Source: Nitrosomonadales bacterium
GTDB taxonomy: Bacteria > Pseudomonadota > Gammaproteobacteria > Burkholderiales > Nitrosomonadaceae
DNA: 45,149 bases
Assembly: GCA_009886095.1 (NCBI GenBank)
Contig: VFJL01000042.1
Span: 1 to 45,149 of the forward strand
Reading direction: 5' to 3'
Below, in pieces: positions 1 through 8,601 of the stretch (its first letter is position 1; the number at the start of each line of letters is the position of its first letter). The translations under genes and the position numbers were made by a program. The notes beneath the pieces are model-generated. The model worked only from the letters and a program-made list of their open reading frames with translations. It ran no database searches and was not told the DNA's origin.

Positions 1-216
1 ATGTGGTGGGAGCAAAGCCGCAGCAAACTTGAGGCAATCAGGAATCTGACTGTGATTAACCTGCCGCCGGAAACCAGCCGGGCCATCGCAAAACAGGCGC
101 AGCGCAACATGCAATTGAATTGCACCATTCAGGAAGATCAGGTTTGGCTGGCGGATAACAATGAATCGGTGCAGATAGAGCGAGTGATGGTAAAAAGCTC
201 GCTGCCTGCGCGATAA
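1..216 (+). CDS. C-terminal part of a small uncharacterised protein
   Basis: An open frame runs from the left edge to a TAA stop at 214-216. The first codon happens to be ATG at base 1, but the true start may lie upstream of the window. The 71 visible residues are hydrophilic, start with two Trp residues and contain no membrane segment or motif I recognise. A strong hairpin terminator follows directly, so this is probably the last gene of its transcript. No function can be given. Confidence 0.55.
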   Translation: MWWEQSRSKLEAIRNLTVINLPPETSRAIAKQAQRNMQLNCTIQEDQVWLADNNESVQIERVMVKSSLPAR

Positions 217-221
217 ACTAC

Positions 222-259
222 AAAAAAATGGCCAGGTTGGTATCAACCCGGCCATTTTC
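222..259. terminator. Rho-independent terminator hairpin, probably bidirectional
   Basis: The arms AAAATGGCC (225-233) and GGCCATTTT (250-258) pair perfectly. An inner stem, GGTTG (235-239) with CAACC (244-248), closes a GTAT loop. An A run precedes the hairpin and a T run follows, so it can end transcripts from both sides: the small gene on the left and the tRNA genes read on the minus strand. Confidence 0.8.
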
Positions 260-264
260 AATAT

Positions 265-340
265 TGGCGTCCCCAAGGGGATTCGAACCCCTGTACTCAC
301 CGTGAAAGGGTGATGTCCTAGGCCTCTAGACGATGGGGAC
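265..340 (-). tRNA. tRNA-Glu (anticodon TTC)
   Basis: Read on the minus strand, this 76-nt gene starts GTCCCCA and ends TGGGGAC-G-CCA, giving a perfect 7-bp acceptor stem and an encoded CCA. The T arm contains GGTTCGAATCC. The anticodon stem-loop CCCTTTCACGG places TTC as the anticodon, which reads Glu codons. The gene lies 31 bp from the tRNA-Ala gene on the same strand, so the two are probably co-transcribed. Confidence 0.97.
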
Positions 341-371
341 TAAAGGACTTTTTGTTTCTGTTGATGAGAGT

Positions 372-447
<76 letters not shown>

Positions 448-615
448 GACAAAAAGAAGGCGAATTATACTGAGGCACCTGGCTCCAGTCAATGTAAAGC
501 CATAGCCAAAAGTCGTACTCATCAAATGAGTTCCTTTGTAGCTACAGTGCCAGAGCCAATTTTGACAGCGTGTTGTTGGAAGAAAATACCTATTTCATTA
601 ACCCAGATACAGGCT

Positions 616-1797
616 TCACTCTTCTCCGTATCTCGCTTTCCTTATATTTTCCAAGGCTGCCTTGATAATATGACGAGGCGCACCGATATTCATGCGCATG
701 AAACCGTTGCCAACTTCGCCAAACAGAGCGCCAGGACTCATACCTACTTTGGCCTGATGTACAAAAAAATGTTTGATCTGTGTATTGGTTATCCCTAAGG
801 CAATCCCCAGCGCACGACAATCCAACCATAGCAAATAGGTACCTTCCGGTTGAATAAGCTGGATTTCCGGGAGATGTGCAGTCAGGTATTTTTCGACAAA
901 ATCTCGAGTATCCCGCAGATAGATCAGTAACTCATCCAACCATACCCCCCCTTCCCGGTAAGCTGCCTCAAAGGCGACGATGCTGAAAGGATTGGATGCG
1001 CTGACATGCATGGTGTCGAATGCTCGGACAATAGCCGTGCGACGCTCTTGGTCAGGCACGATAAGTGCGGAAAGATTCAGACCGGGGATATTGAATGTTT
1101 TACTCGGCGCAACAGCGGTGACAATGTTAGGTGAATTCCCGGCCAGTAACGAGAGCGTGCAGTGTTTGTTTTCAGGGTAAACCAGATCAGCGTGGATCTC
1201 GTCCGAAAATACAACCAAGCCGTAGTTTTCCGCAATCCGCAGCAGACGCTCCAGTTCAGGTTTGCTCCATACCCTGCCCACTGGGTTATGCGGGGAACAC
1301 AGCAGTAGCAGACGTGCACCCGCCGCGCACTGCTCCAGGTGATCAAAGTCGATGGTATAGCGACCGTTCTCCAAGCGCAACGGGTTAAGTACCAGTTGTC
1401 CGCCCGTGCTGGTGACGGCCGAGAAAAATGGGAAATACACTGGCGGCTGCACAATGACTGAAGCTTTCGGCCCGGCGAAAGCCATGACCGCCGCGTGCAG
1501 CGAAGGCACTACCCCGGGGCACATCACGATCCATTCGCGCTGTACTTCCCAGCCGTGGCGCCGTTTCAACCAGTCTATTAGTGCTTGGTACAGACTATCT
1601 GGATAGATAGTGTAGCCATAGATAGGGTGAGCAGCGCGCGTGGCAAGTGCCTCGGTTACGGCTGGTGGTACGGAGAAATCCATATCGGCAACCCACAGCG
1701 GAATGACCTCTGCCGTACCAAACATGTTCTGTCGCCCGTCATATTTAAGGCTGGCGGTTCCAGTGCGACTGATGTCGCGACTGAAATCGAAACTCAA
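616..1797 (-). CDS. ovoB: OvoB-type PLP-dependent sulfoxide lyase (PatB/MalY fold)
   Basis: A 393-aa fold-type I PLP enzyme of the PatB/MalY class. The Schiff-base lysine is K233 in SKTFNIPG. D199 (SDEIH) should bind the pyridine nitrogen, and the SPHNPVGRVW loop lies at about 168-177. PatB/MalY enzymes are C-S beta-lyases. The start codon overlaps the ovoA stop by 4 bp (ATG within 1794-1797), so the two are translationally coupled. In the known ovothiol pathway a PLP lyase of this type (OvoB) cleaves the cysteine-histidine sulfoxide conjugate to 5-thiohistidine. The context therefore supports OvoB over a housekeeping cystathionine beta-lyase. The family is clear; the exact substrate is inferred from the neighbour. 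Confidence 0.87.
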   Translation of the reverse strand: MSFDFSRDISRTGTASLKYDGRQNMFGTAEVIPLWVADMDFSVPPAVTEALATRAAHPIYGYTIYPDSLYQALIDWLKRRHGWEVQREWIVMCPGVVPSLHAAVMAFAGPKASVIVQPPVYFPFFSAVTSTGGQLVLNPLRLENGRYTIDFDHLEQCAAGARLLLLCSPHNPVGRVWSKPELERLLRIAENYGLVVFSDEIHADLVYPENKHCTLSLLAGNSPNIVTAVAPSKTFNIPGLNLSALIVPDQERRTAIVRAFDTMHVSASNPFSIVAFEAAYREGGVWLDELLIYLRDTRDFVEKYLTAHLPEIQLIQPEGTYLLWLDCRALGIALGITNTQIKHFFVHQAKVGMSPGALFGEVGNGFMRMNIGAPRHIIKAALENIRKARYGEE

Positions 1798-3905
1798 GTG
1801 ATTCTCTCCCAGATTGTCACTTCCGATAGCGTGTGCTGGAATTTATGCCTGGTTTCACGGATGACAAAGGGCACTTCCTGCGGCCCATGAATCAGCTTGA
1901 AATGGCTGCCAAGGATTTCTTTCAGGCCATCTAAAGTACCAAAGCTCTCCCCATCCCGCTTAAATCCACCAACCCATGATTCCCGTTTGGTGTGTTCCTT
2001 CAACCAGGTATAGGGTGAAGCGATCAAAAGTATGCCACCGGGATTTAGCCGACTATGAATGGTTGTAAGAAGTTTGGCCGGATCGTATAGACGGTCAATC
2101 AAATTGGCTGCAAGAATGAGGTCATAGCCTGAGAACAAAGGCTTGAGGTTACATGCGTCACCCTGGTAGAACTCTATTTTATGCTTGACGTTCTCAAGAC
2201 CGAGGCCGGTCAAACTACGTTCCTTGTAGAGAACGAGTTCACCCTCATCCGTCAGCGTGTAGCGCAGCACTCCTTGTTGGACAAGTTGCACACCTTGGCC
2301 AATGAAGCGGGCGGAGAAATCGATACCGGTGACGTGGTCGAAATATCGCGCCAACTCGAAAGTAGCACGCCCCGAAGCGCAACCCAGGTCGAGAGCCTTG
2401 TGTGCAGGTTTGTCGCCCATAGCAGCGATAGCCAGTTCAGCCAGCGCCGCCGGGAAGTTGGGCACGCCGAAATACGTGTCGCCGTAATGGAACTCGGCAT
2501 ACTCCGAAAGTAATTTGTCGGTTTCGTAGTGCGAGCCATACTGGACAGCGGGCGTAGTGGCAATTACGTAGCGAAACCCGGCATGCTGAAAAAAATGACG
2601 ACGAAAGGCGTAACGGGCGCTCTTCAGTGACTCATTGCCGCATGAAATCCAGGAGCCACCCTTGATGAGATTATGTCGATCATCGAAGGTAGGCGTGGTG
2701 AAATCGTCATAGTGTGGATGAATTTCAAAGCCCTCAAAGGGATAAACTGGCGTTTCCGTCCATTGCCAGGCATTGCCGACCACATCGAAGAACCCTCCCT
2801 GCGGAAATTCGGTAACGGGGCAACTGGAAGCAAAGTAATCAAGATGAATATTGCCTGCTGCCGCTGTTGTGCGCGGAACTTCAGACAGTCCAGCTACGTC
2901 GTATAACCGGTACCATTCATCTTCCGTCGGTAGCCTGACTAACTGACCACTTGCTGCTGCTTTCCAGTTACAGAAGGCTTTAGCTTCGTGATAGTTCACC
3001 TCCACTGGCCAATCCCATGGCATGGGCACTTCTTCAGTCATTAAACGCAACTGCCATTTGGAGCCCTGCTTGACCCAGAAAGTTGGATGCTCAGCGTGTA
3101 TGTGGTTTTGCCAGGCACGCCCCTCCTCTTCCCAGTAATCTTCCATGGCATAACCGTTTGCCTGGACGAAAGCCAGGAATTCCTGGTTACTAACCAGATA
3201 GCGGCTAGCCTGAAAAATGGGGACTTCCACTATATGACGACCATATTCGTTGTCCCATCCGTAGATGGGATCAGTCTTGCTTTTGCCGAGATGCACCGTA
3301 CCTGCCGGTACGGTAACGAACTGGTTTTGCGGCGCTGATCCGGATTTCCGGCAAGGTTCCCAGTCGGAATGTGGTTTGATGTATTCAAGCGCATGCTGCC
3401 GGATCAGTACTGAAGATGTTTCCAGATGGATAAGCTCATGTTCGATACCCATCAGAATAGTCCACCAAGGGCTATTCCAGCCTATCGGTAAGGTGAGGGG
3501 GATTTCACCGATAAGTTGGTCGACGGCGTTGCGCACGCTATTACGGTAGGCGCGCACCTCCTCGATCGACGGCCAGTCATAGTGAGTGGTATTCAGATCA
3601 TCCCAGCTCATCTCATCAACCCCGACCGCGAACATCGACTCCATTCTGGGATTAATTCGTTCCTTCAGCAATCCCGCAAGCAGCAGTTTATTGGTAAAGA
3701 AAGTTGAGGTATGACCCAGATAGAAGATCAGTGGATGGCGCAACGGGATGGGATTTTTGTAATAGGCATCATCCCCACGCAACGTCTCAAAAAGCCGTTC
3801 ATAACGATCGGATGTAGCGTGAAAGTAGGCGCGAATCTCTCTTCGCTTTGCCGCAGCGTCATCGCCAGTGAGAAGAGGTGTTCTTTGTGAAAGCTGCTGT
3901 TGCAT
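1794..3905 (-). CDS. ovoA: OvoA: 5-histidylcysteine sulfoxide synthase with fused methyltransferase
   Basis: A 703-aa protein, the usual OvoA length, with three parts in order. First is a DinB-like iron-binding region with candidate ligands H65 (GHTSTFF), H156 and H160 (EHELIHLE). Next is a formylglycine-generating-enzyme/EgtB-like catalytic domain (about 190-450, motifs RLPTEDEW and KGGSWISCGNES). Last is a C-terminal SAM methyltransferase (motif I LDLGCASGRATFELA near 503-520). OvoA couples cysteine to C5 of histidine using iron and O2, and its C-terminal domain later N-methylates 5-thiohistidine to ovothiol A. The methyltransferase domain separates it from the shorter EgtB of ergothioneine synthesis. 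No strong ribosome binding site precedes the ATG. Confidence 0.93.
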   Translation of the reverse strand: MQQQLSQRTPLLTGDDAAAKRREIRAYFHATSDRYERLFETLRGDDAYYKNPIPLRHPLIFYLGHTSTFFTNKLLLAGLLKERINPRMESMFAVGVDEMSWDDLNTTHYDWPSIEEVRAYRNSVRNAVDQLIGEIPLTLPIGWNSPWWTILMGIEHELIHLETSSVLIRQHALEYIKPHSDWEPCRKSGSAPQNQFVTVPAGTVHLGKSKTDPIYGWDNEYGRHIVEVPIFQASRYLVSNQEFLAFVQANGYAMEDYWEEEGRAWQNHIHAEHPTFWVKQGSKWQLRLMTEEVPMPWDWPVEVNYHEAKAFCNWKAAASGQLVRLPTEDEWYRLYDVAGLSEVPRTTAAAGNIHLDYFASSCPVTEFPQGGFFDVVGNAWQWTETPVYPFEGFEIHPHYDDFTTPTFDDRHNLIKGGSWISCGNESLKSARYAFRRHFFQHAGFRYVIATTPAVQYGSHYETDKLLSEYAEFHYGDTYFGVPNFPAALAELAIAAMGDKPAHKALDLGCASGRATFELARYFDHVTGIDFSARFIGQGVQLVQQGVLRYTLTDEGELVLYKERSLTGLGLENVKHKIEFYQGDACNLKPLFSGYDLILAANLIDRLYDPAKLLTTIHSRLNPGGILLIASPYTWLKEHTKRESWVGGFKRDGESFGTLDGLKEILGSHFKLIHGPQEVPFVIRETRHKFQHTLSEVTIWERIT

Positions 3906-4148
3906 AGGATATTTTATTTTATCGGATTTTTATAAGCTGCCTGACAGCCAGTCAGGTTTGGAGTATAACTTATTACACTATTCGAAATATAAATTATGTA
4001 ATTAGTATAAAAAGTAATTTAAATCATACTGTAATAATGTTTTATTAAATCAATTTATACAAATCGAACGTCATAATAACTAATCTGGTTTCCCATAAGA
4101 CGGTTTACATTTTACAGTACCTTTTGAAATTGAGATTGTGGAAGAAGG
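3906..4148 (-). promoter_or_regulatory. AT-rich upstream region of ovoAB with a short palindrome
   Basis: This 243-bp gap separates the ovoA start from the end of the upstream glycosyltransferase gene, both on the minus strand. It is very AT-rich, especially 3957-4080, and should hold the ovoAB promoter. The perfect inverted repeat CCTGAC (3940-3945) / GTCAGG (3951-3956) with a 5-nt loop lies about 35-50 bp before the ovoA ATG. It could be an operator half-site pair or a leader hairpin. I cannot assign -35/-10 boxes with confidence. Confidence 0.45.
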
Positions 4149-6728
4149 CTAGTAGCCCAGATACCCCCGTGCGATCCGGTAATACACGCGTCGCAGCGGT
4201 TTATTATCCCGCATAATTACACGATACTGAATCGGACCGGGTTGATAGAGCATCGGATCCAAATCCTTGCCGGCCCGACTACGTTCAAGATGTTTGTGCT
4301 CCATACCCACTAGAATGATTGGCCGGGTTGTCGGCAGCAGCGATGGAAACCAGAAATCGTACATGGCACTCTTATCCCCAAATACATTGCGTGAACGAAT
4401 ATCCATTTTATCCCCGTTATGATTATAGAAAGACAGGGCACTTGCAACCGACCATCTGCTCACGCCGACAACAATCGGCTTCTGCCCTGTCTCGCGGTGA
4501 ACATCCTGTGCGATTTGCTCGATTTCACTCGTTGCCTCACGCCAGAAATAATGTTTCGTGAAATCAGGATATGGGACCCCGGGTATCCCAAGTACCGCAT
4601 AATGCAGAACGAATGCATAAATAAATATGGAAGCTATGATCGTTGGTTTCCATATTGATTGGAAGCGGTTTGCGATGGTGTGCCGATCACCTATCTGCCC
4701 CATCATCCATGCCACCGTTGGCAGCACCATAAGCCATACCGGACTAGTCCAGTGGAACTTTGGCGAACCAAATAGACTCAGTCCGAAGAATATTGCCAAT
4801 GGCACGCCAGTGAATACCCATATAAACAGACGATGCCGACGGGCGTACTGATTGTCATCGTGACTGCTGCCAGGCAGCAATGCCAATACCGCAGCAAAAA
4901 GACCTACGGGGGTCAGCAATATCAACATGTGGAGAAACAGATAGTGCAGAGAGAATTGGTCACCTATCCCCTTGGCTCGTTGTGATTGGAATAGAAACGA
5001 TACCCACTGATGCTCGCTGTTCCAGATGATGACTGGCGAAAACAGCAGCAATGCCAGCGTTGCCGCGAGATAAGGATGCGGACGGCGCAGCCAGCGGCGT
5101 GCAGTCGGATCCAGAATCACAAATAGCAAAGCTGCAATACCCAGCAGGCCAAGTGTATATTTGGATAGTATGCCCAAGCCAAATGCGATACCCATACCCA
5201 GCCAGGCTGAACTACGACCAGCCACCAACGCACGCTCCATATAGTACAACGTGGCTGCCCAGGCCGCGAGCAGCGGTGCATCCGGTGTCATTAACATGCC
5301 GGAGGCAAAACTCAGCGGCAACACAGCCAGTAACAACAGCGTGCGCATGCCGGTTGATTTGTCGTACAAATTGCGCGCCAGCGCATACAGATAGCCCATT
5401 GTTACCAGGCCACAGACAAATGCACCAATCCGTACTCCGAACTCGTTGTTACCCAAGACGGTGGTACCCAGCCAGATCAGCCACGCAACCATCGGTGGGT
5501 GATCCAGAAAGCTTAATTCCATGTGCTGGGCATAGTTCCAGTAATACGCTTCATCGGGAATTAGTTGCGCCTGACCGAGGTAGATCAGACGCAGTAGCAG
5601 GATGAATGCCACCACGCCGACCGAAGCTACCCTCCAGCGTATATCCGGTGATGGCGCATTCTGCTTGACAGGGAATACGTAAAAGGCGGATCCAAGATAG
5701 TTAATCGCTGCTGTCGTAGCGATTGCTGGAAAGATTGCCAGTGCGGCTGGCACCTGCCAACCATAGATCAATAAAGCCAATACCCCGCCACGCATCAATA
5801 ATGCAAATACGCCAACGGTTAAAAAGCGCCCAAATTGATCCCACCGCAGATAACCGGCATGGTGTGGCCGGAATGACCATTTTGAATTGAGCGAGTAGTT
5901 CACTGTAGCTGCCACGAAAAAGCTGCTGACATGCGCTACTGCAAGTCCGGTTTCGCGGCTCATCAGCCATTGGAATAGCAGCGCATCAACCGCCACGCCG
6001 AACAACCCGACTGCCGCAAATTTGCTGGCCGTGCCGATCGAGACCGTACCCCCTGCCAATATCATTAATCGTTGCAGATAAGTCCACTGATGGAAAAATG
6101 ACAGCTTGGAGGTGCCCTGTGTCCGGTCACGAAAGCAGATCGGTACCTCTACTACTTTGAGCTTGCCCTGACCGGCCATTATCAGTTCAAGCAGAATCTT
6201 GTAGCCACGCGCATTTCCGGCAATAGTTGCCGCCAGATCCCGGCGAAAGGCAAAGAATCCGGATGTTGCATCATGCACATCGCAGATGGGGCTTGCCAGC
6301 CAGCTACCGACGCGCGATAGCCACTGCCGATGTAGCGGCCAACCCTCGGTGCTCCCGCCTGATACGTAACGACTGCCGACAGCTACATCATGGCTACCAT
6401 CCAGCACCGGCGCCACCAAGGCAGGCAATCGTTCCGGCGGATGACTCAGGTCCGCATCCATCACGACGATAACGTCGCCCCGTGCCACCGCCACACCGGC
6501 CAGAATTGATGCCAGCAGATCAGGCTTCTCCCGCCGCTCGATAAGCCGCACTTTTGCTCGTCCCTCCCAAGCGCGAACCTTGTCAGGCGTACCATCGCTG
6601 GAGCCATCATCGACAAAAATGACTTCAAAGCTATTCGGCGGCAAATCGAGCGCAAACAGGCGAGTCAACAGTGGATCAATATTGTCTGTTTCGTTGAGCG
6701 TAGGAATTACTACAGAAAATCGTGTCAT
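4149..6728 (-). CDS. Fused GT2 polyprenol-glycosyltransferase / GtrA flippase / GT39 (ArnT-like) membrane glycosyltransferase
   Basis: Starting at the ATG at 6728 gives 859 aa. Residues about 1-215 are a GT2 domain (FSVVIPTLNE at the N-terminus, VMDADLSHPPERLP as the DxD loop) of the dolichol-phosphate-mannose-synthase kind. About 235-345 is a four-helix GtrA-like domain, with a helix pair and the WSF element. About 360-859 is a multi-membrane-span PMT_2/ArnT-like GT39 domain with the early acidic motif PDEAYYWNYAQHMELSFLDHPP. The three parts together could charge a polyprenyl phosphate with a sugar, move it across the membrane and transfer it to an extracytoplasmic acceptor. The frame is open back to a GTG at 6830 (893 aa), but the GT2 domain begins directly at the ATG. 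The sugar and acceptor are unknown. Confidence 0.85.
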   Translation of the reverse strand: MTRFSVVIPTLNETDNIDPLLTRLFALDLPPNSFEVIFVDDGSSDGTPDKVRAWEGRAKVRLIERREKPDLLASILAGVAVARGDVIVVMDADLSHPPERLPALVAPVLDGSHDVAVGSRYVSGGSTEGWPLHRQWLSRVGSWLASPICDVHDATSGFFAFRRDLAATIAGNARGYKILLELIMAGQGKLKVVEVPICFRDRTQGTSKLSFFHQWTYLQRLMILAGGTVSIGTASKFAAVGLFGVAVDALLFQWLMSRETGLAVAHVSSFFVAATVNYSLNSKWSFRPHHAGYLRWDQFGRFLTVGVFALLMRGGVLALLIYGWQVPAALAIFPAIATTAAINYLGSAFYVFPVKQNAPSPDIRWRVASVGVVAFILLLRLIYLGQAQLIPDEAYYWNYAQHMELSFLDHPPMVAWLIWLGTTVLGNNEFGVRIGAFVCGLVTMGYLYALARNLYDKSTGMRTLLLLAVLPLSFASGMLMTPDAPLLAAWAATLYYMERALVAGRSSAWLGMGIAFGLGILSKYTLGLLGIAALLFVILDPTARRWLRRPHPYLAATLALLLFSPVIIWNSEHQWVSFLFQSQRAKGIGDQFSLHYLFLHMLILLTPVGLFAAVLALLPGSSHDDNQYARRHRLFIWVFTGVPLAIFFGLSLFGSPKFHWTSPVWLMVLPTVAWMMGQIGDRHTIANRFQSIWKPTIIASIFIYAFVLHYAVLGIPGVPYPDFTKHYFWREATSEIEQIAQDVHRETGQKPIVVGVSRWSVASALSFYNHNGDKMDIRSRNVFGDKSAMYDFWFPSLLPTTRPIILVGMEHKHLERSRAGKDLDPMLYQPGPIQYRVIMRDNKPLRRVYYRIARGYLGY

Positions 6729-6830
6729 GCTAATTACAGCTACGTTAGATGTGCTTCGAGACGTTGATAAAGGGGAGCTTGGGGATAGGGAAATAATCAC
6801 ATCTGGAATTGTTGGCACGAAGCGTAGCAC

Positions 6831-7225
6831 AACTCCCCGATTGAGAGGTGACTCATGTGATCTGCTGTTAGCTCCAAGGGCACCTCTAGAAATTCGAAAT
6901 TCTTAATGAAACAAGGCGGGAACAAAAAATATAGACATTGCATATGATTGATATGTAAGGAAACATTATTTGCGAGTAACGAAGTATTTTAATGAAATCT
7001 GGACTTTTAGAAGTGCCCCCAAGTAGTATTTCCTTGAAGAATCTCTAGAAAATAGTCCTGCACAATCCTCTGGAACCAGTAAATCTCAACTTTACGACTT
7101 CCTGACTATCCCCACACCAGCAGTTGTCATGCATGGCAACTGCTGGCGTGGGTAAAACTACACGGATTGACGCAAAGCCACAGGGTGCATCAATACGCTA
7201 TAATGCAACCTTTTTGCCCTAAACA
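6831..7225. other. Intergenic region upstream of the ccm operon containing a large inverted repeat
   Basis: About 400 bp (500 bp from the preferred glycosyltransferase start) without a credible gene. It lies between two divergently transcribed units, so it should carry both promoters. A long imperfect hairpin is present at 7112-7153: cccacaccagcagttg (7112-7127) pairs with caactgctggcgtggg (7138-7153), with one A/C mismatch and a 10-nt loop containing ATGCAT. No T-tract follows on either strand, so it is not a textbook terminator. The ccmA ATG is 72 bp downstream of it. I see no other defined element. Confidence 0.5.
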
Positions 7226-7846
7226 ATGTCGATATTGCAGGGAAGTGACTTGGAGTGCGTGCGCGGTGACCGCAGGTTATTCAAGGATATCAATTTTTCC
7301 CTTGAGGCTGGTGAACTGATACAAGTTCATGGGCCGAATGGCAGCGGCAAGACCAGTCTGCTACGTATGCTCTGTGGACTGGCGATTCCAGCCCACGGGA
7401 AAATCTGTTGGCATGGTGCTGATATCCGCTCTTTGAAGGGGGATTATTATGGCGCCATCACTTATCTTGGCCACTTGAGTGGGGTGAAGGACGATTTGAC
7501 TGCTATTGAAAATCTGCGTATTTCCAGCGCACTTGCAGGTGTCGAGATTGATACAAAAAAAGCGCACGATGCTCTGCAGCATATGGGATTAGGTGGGCGT
7601 GAATTATTGCCAGTCAAAGTGTTGTCGCAAGGACAACGACGAAGAGTAGCATTGGCGCGCTTGTTGGTATGCCGTACAGTATTATGGATACTGGATGAGC
7701 CTTTGGCAGCACTGGACAGCGCTGCGGTAAAATTAGTGCAAAATTTACTGGAGCAGCATCTGGCGCAAGGCGGCATGGTGGTGATGACAACCCACCAGGA
7801 AATTGATATTGCTGCCGGCGCAACCCAACGGTTGCAACTCGCCTGA
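7226..7846 (+). CDS. ccmA: CcmA, heme-exporter ABC ATPase
   Basis: A 206-aa ABC ATPase with Walker A GPNGSGKT at 36-43, signature LSQGQRRRVALARLL near 134, and Walker B followed by DEP (LWILDEPLAALD). The size matches CcmA. In System I cytochrome c maturation, CcmA with CcmB forms the ATP-driven complex that releases heme-loaded CcmE from CcmC and CcmD. It acts at the cytoplasmic face of the membrane. It opens an uninterrupted operon, with ccmB starting 1 bp after its stop. Confidence 0.97.
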   Translation: MSILQGSDLECVRGDRRLFKDINFSLEAGELIQVHGPNGSGKTSLLRMLCGLAIPAHGKICWHGADIRSLKGDYYGAITYLGHLSGVKDDLTAIENLRISSALAGVEIDTKKAHDALQHMGLGGRELLPVKVLSQGQRRRVALARLLVCRTVLWILDEPLAALDSAAVKLVQNLLEQHLAQGGMVVMTTHQEIDIAAGATQRLQLA

Positions 7847-7847
7847 T

Positions 7848-8507
7848 ATGTCTCTATGGGTAATTCAGCGCGACCTTTTGCTGGCCATGCGGCGGCGAGC
7901 GGATGTTTTAACTACGCTATTTTTTTTCATCATCGTGGTGAGCCTGTTCCCCCTCGGGGTTGGGCCGGAAATCAATATGCTCCGGACCATGGCGCCTGGT
8001 GTAGTGTGGGTGGCGGCACTGCTGGCTTCGATGTTATCACTAGGGCGGATGTTTTCCAGCGATTATCTGGATGGCACACTGGAGCAGATGTTGCTTTCGC
8101 CTCAGTCGTTATCAATGCTGGTATTGGGCAAAGCTCTGGCACACTGGCTGGTGACAGGTGTGCCGCTGGTACTGATGTCACCAGTGCTGGGCATTCAGTA
8201 TGACTTGTCGACGGAAGCACTGCTCGTACTGACCGCCTCGTTATTGCTGGGTACGCCGGTTCTGAGTTTGATTGGCGCTATTGGTGCGGCACTGACTTTA
8301 GGGTTGCGTGGTGGTGGGGTATTGGTATCGCTGCTGGTGCTGCCACTGTATATCCCAGTACTGATTTTTGGAGCGGGGGCGGTAGAAGCAAGCGCAGCAG
8401 GTTTAGGCGCTGGCGCCCATTTGTCGCTACTAGGTGCCTTTCTGTTAGTGTCATTGGTATTGGCACCGTGGGCAGCAGCAGTTTCATTACGAATTTCGAT
8501 GGAATAA
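7848..8507 (+). CDS. ccmB: CcmB, heme-exporter ABC permease
   Basis: A 219-aa integral membrane protein with about six hydrophobic segments and the CcmB N-terminus SLWVIQRDLLLAMRRRAD. I chose the ATG at 7848 because it lies just after the ccmA stop and gives the family N-terminus; an earlier in-frame ATG at 7803 would overlap ccmA by 44 bp. It is the membrane partner of CcmA in the release of holo-CcmE. A 94-bp gap rich in T and A separates it from ccmC. Confidence 0.96.
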   Translation: MSLWVIQRDLLLAMRRRADVLTTLFFFIIVVSLFPLGVGPEINMLRTMAPGVVWVAALLASMLSLGRMFSSDYLDGTLEQMLLSPQSLSMLVLGKALAHWLVTGVPLVLMSPVLGIQYDLSTEALLVLTASLLLGTPVLSLIGAIGAALTLGLRGGGVLVSLLVLPLYIPVLIFGAGAVEASAAGLGAGAHLSLLGAFLLVSLVLAPWAAAVSLRISME

Positions 8508-8601
8508 AGAAAGCAATTTTGAATTTTAAGTTTTTAGTTTAAAATCGGCGGCTGCAAACTTTGATGCAAAATCAGAAATATGGGACTCAGAGTTTTTAAA
8601 T

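Noticed and set aside
6729-6830. GTG start adding 34 residues to the glycosyltransferase
   Set aside because: The added part is Ser/Pro-rich with no family match, and the GT2 domain begins right at the ATG at 6728. It remains possible.
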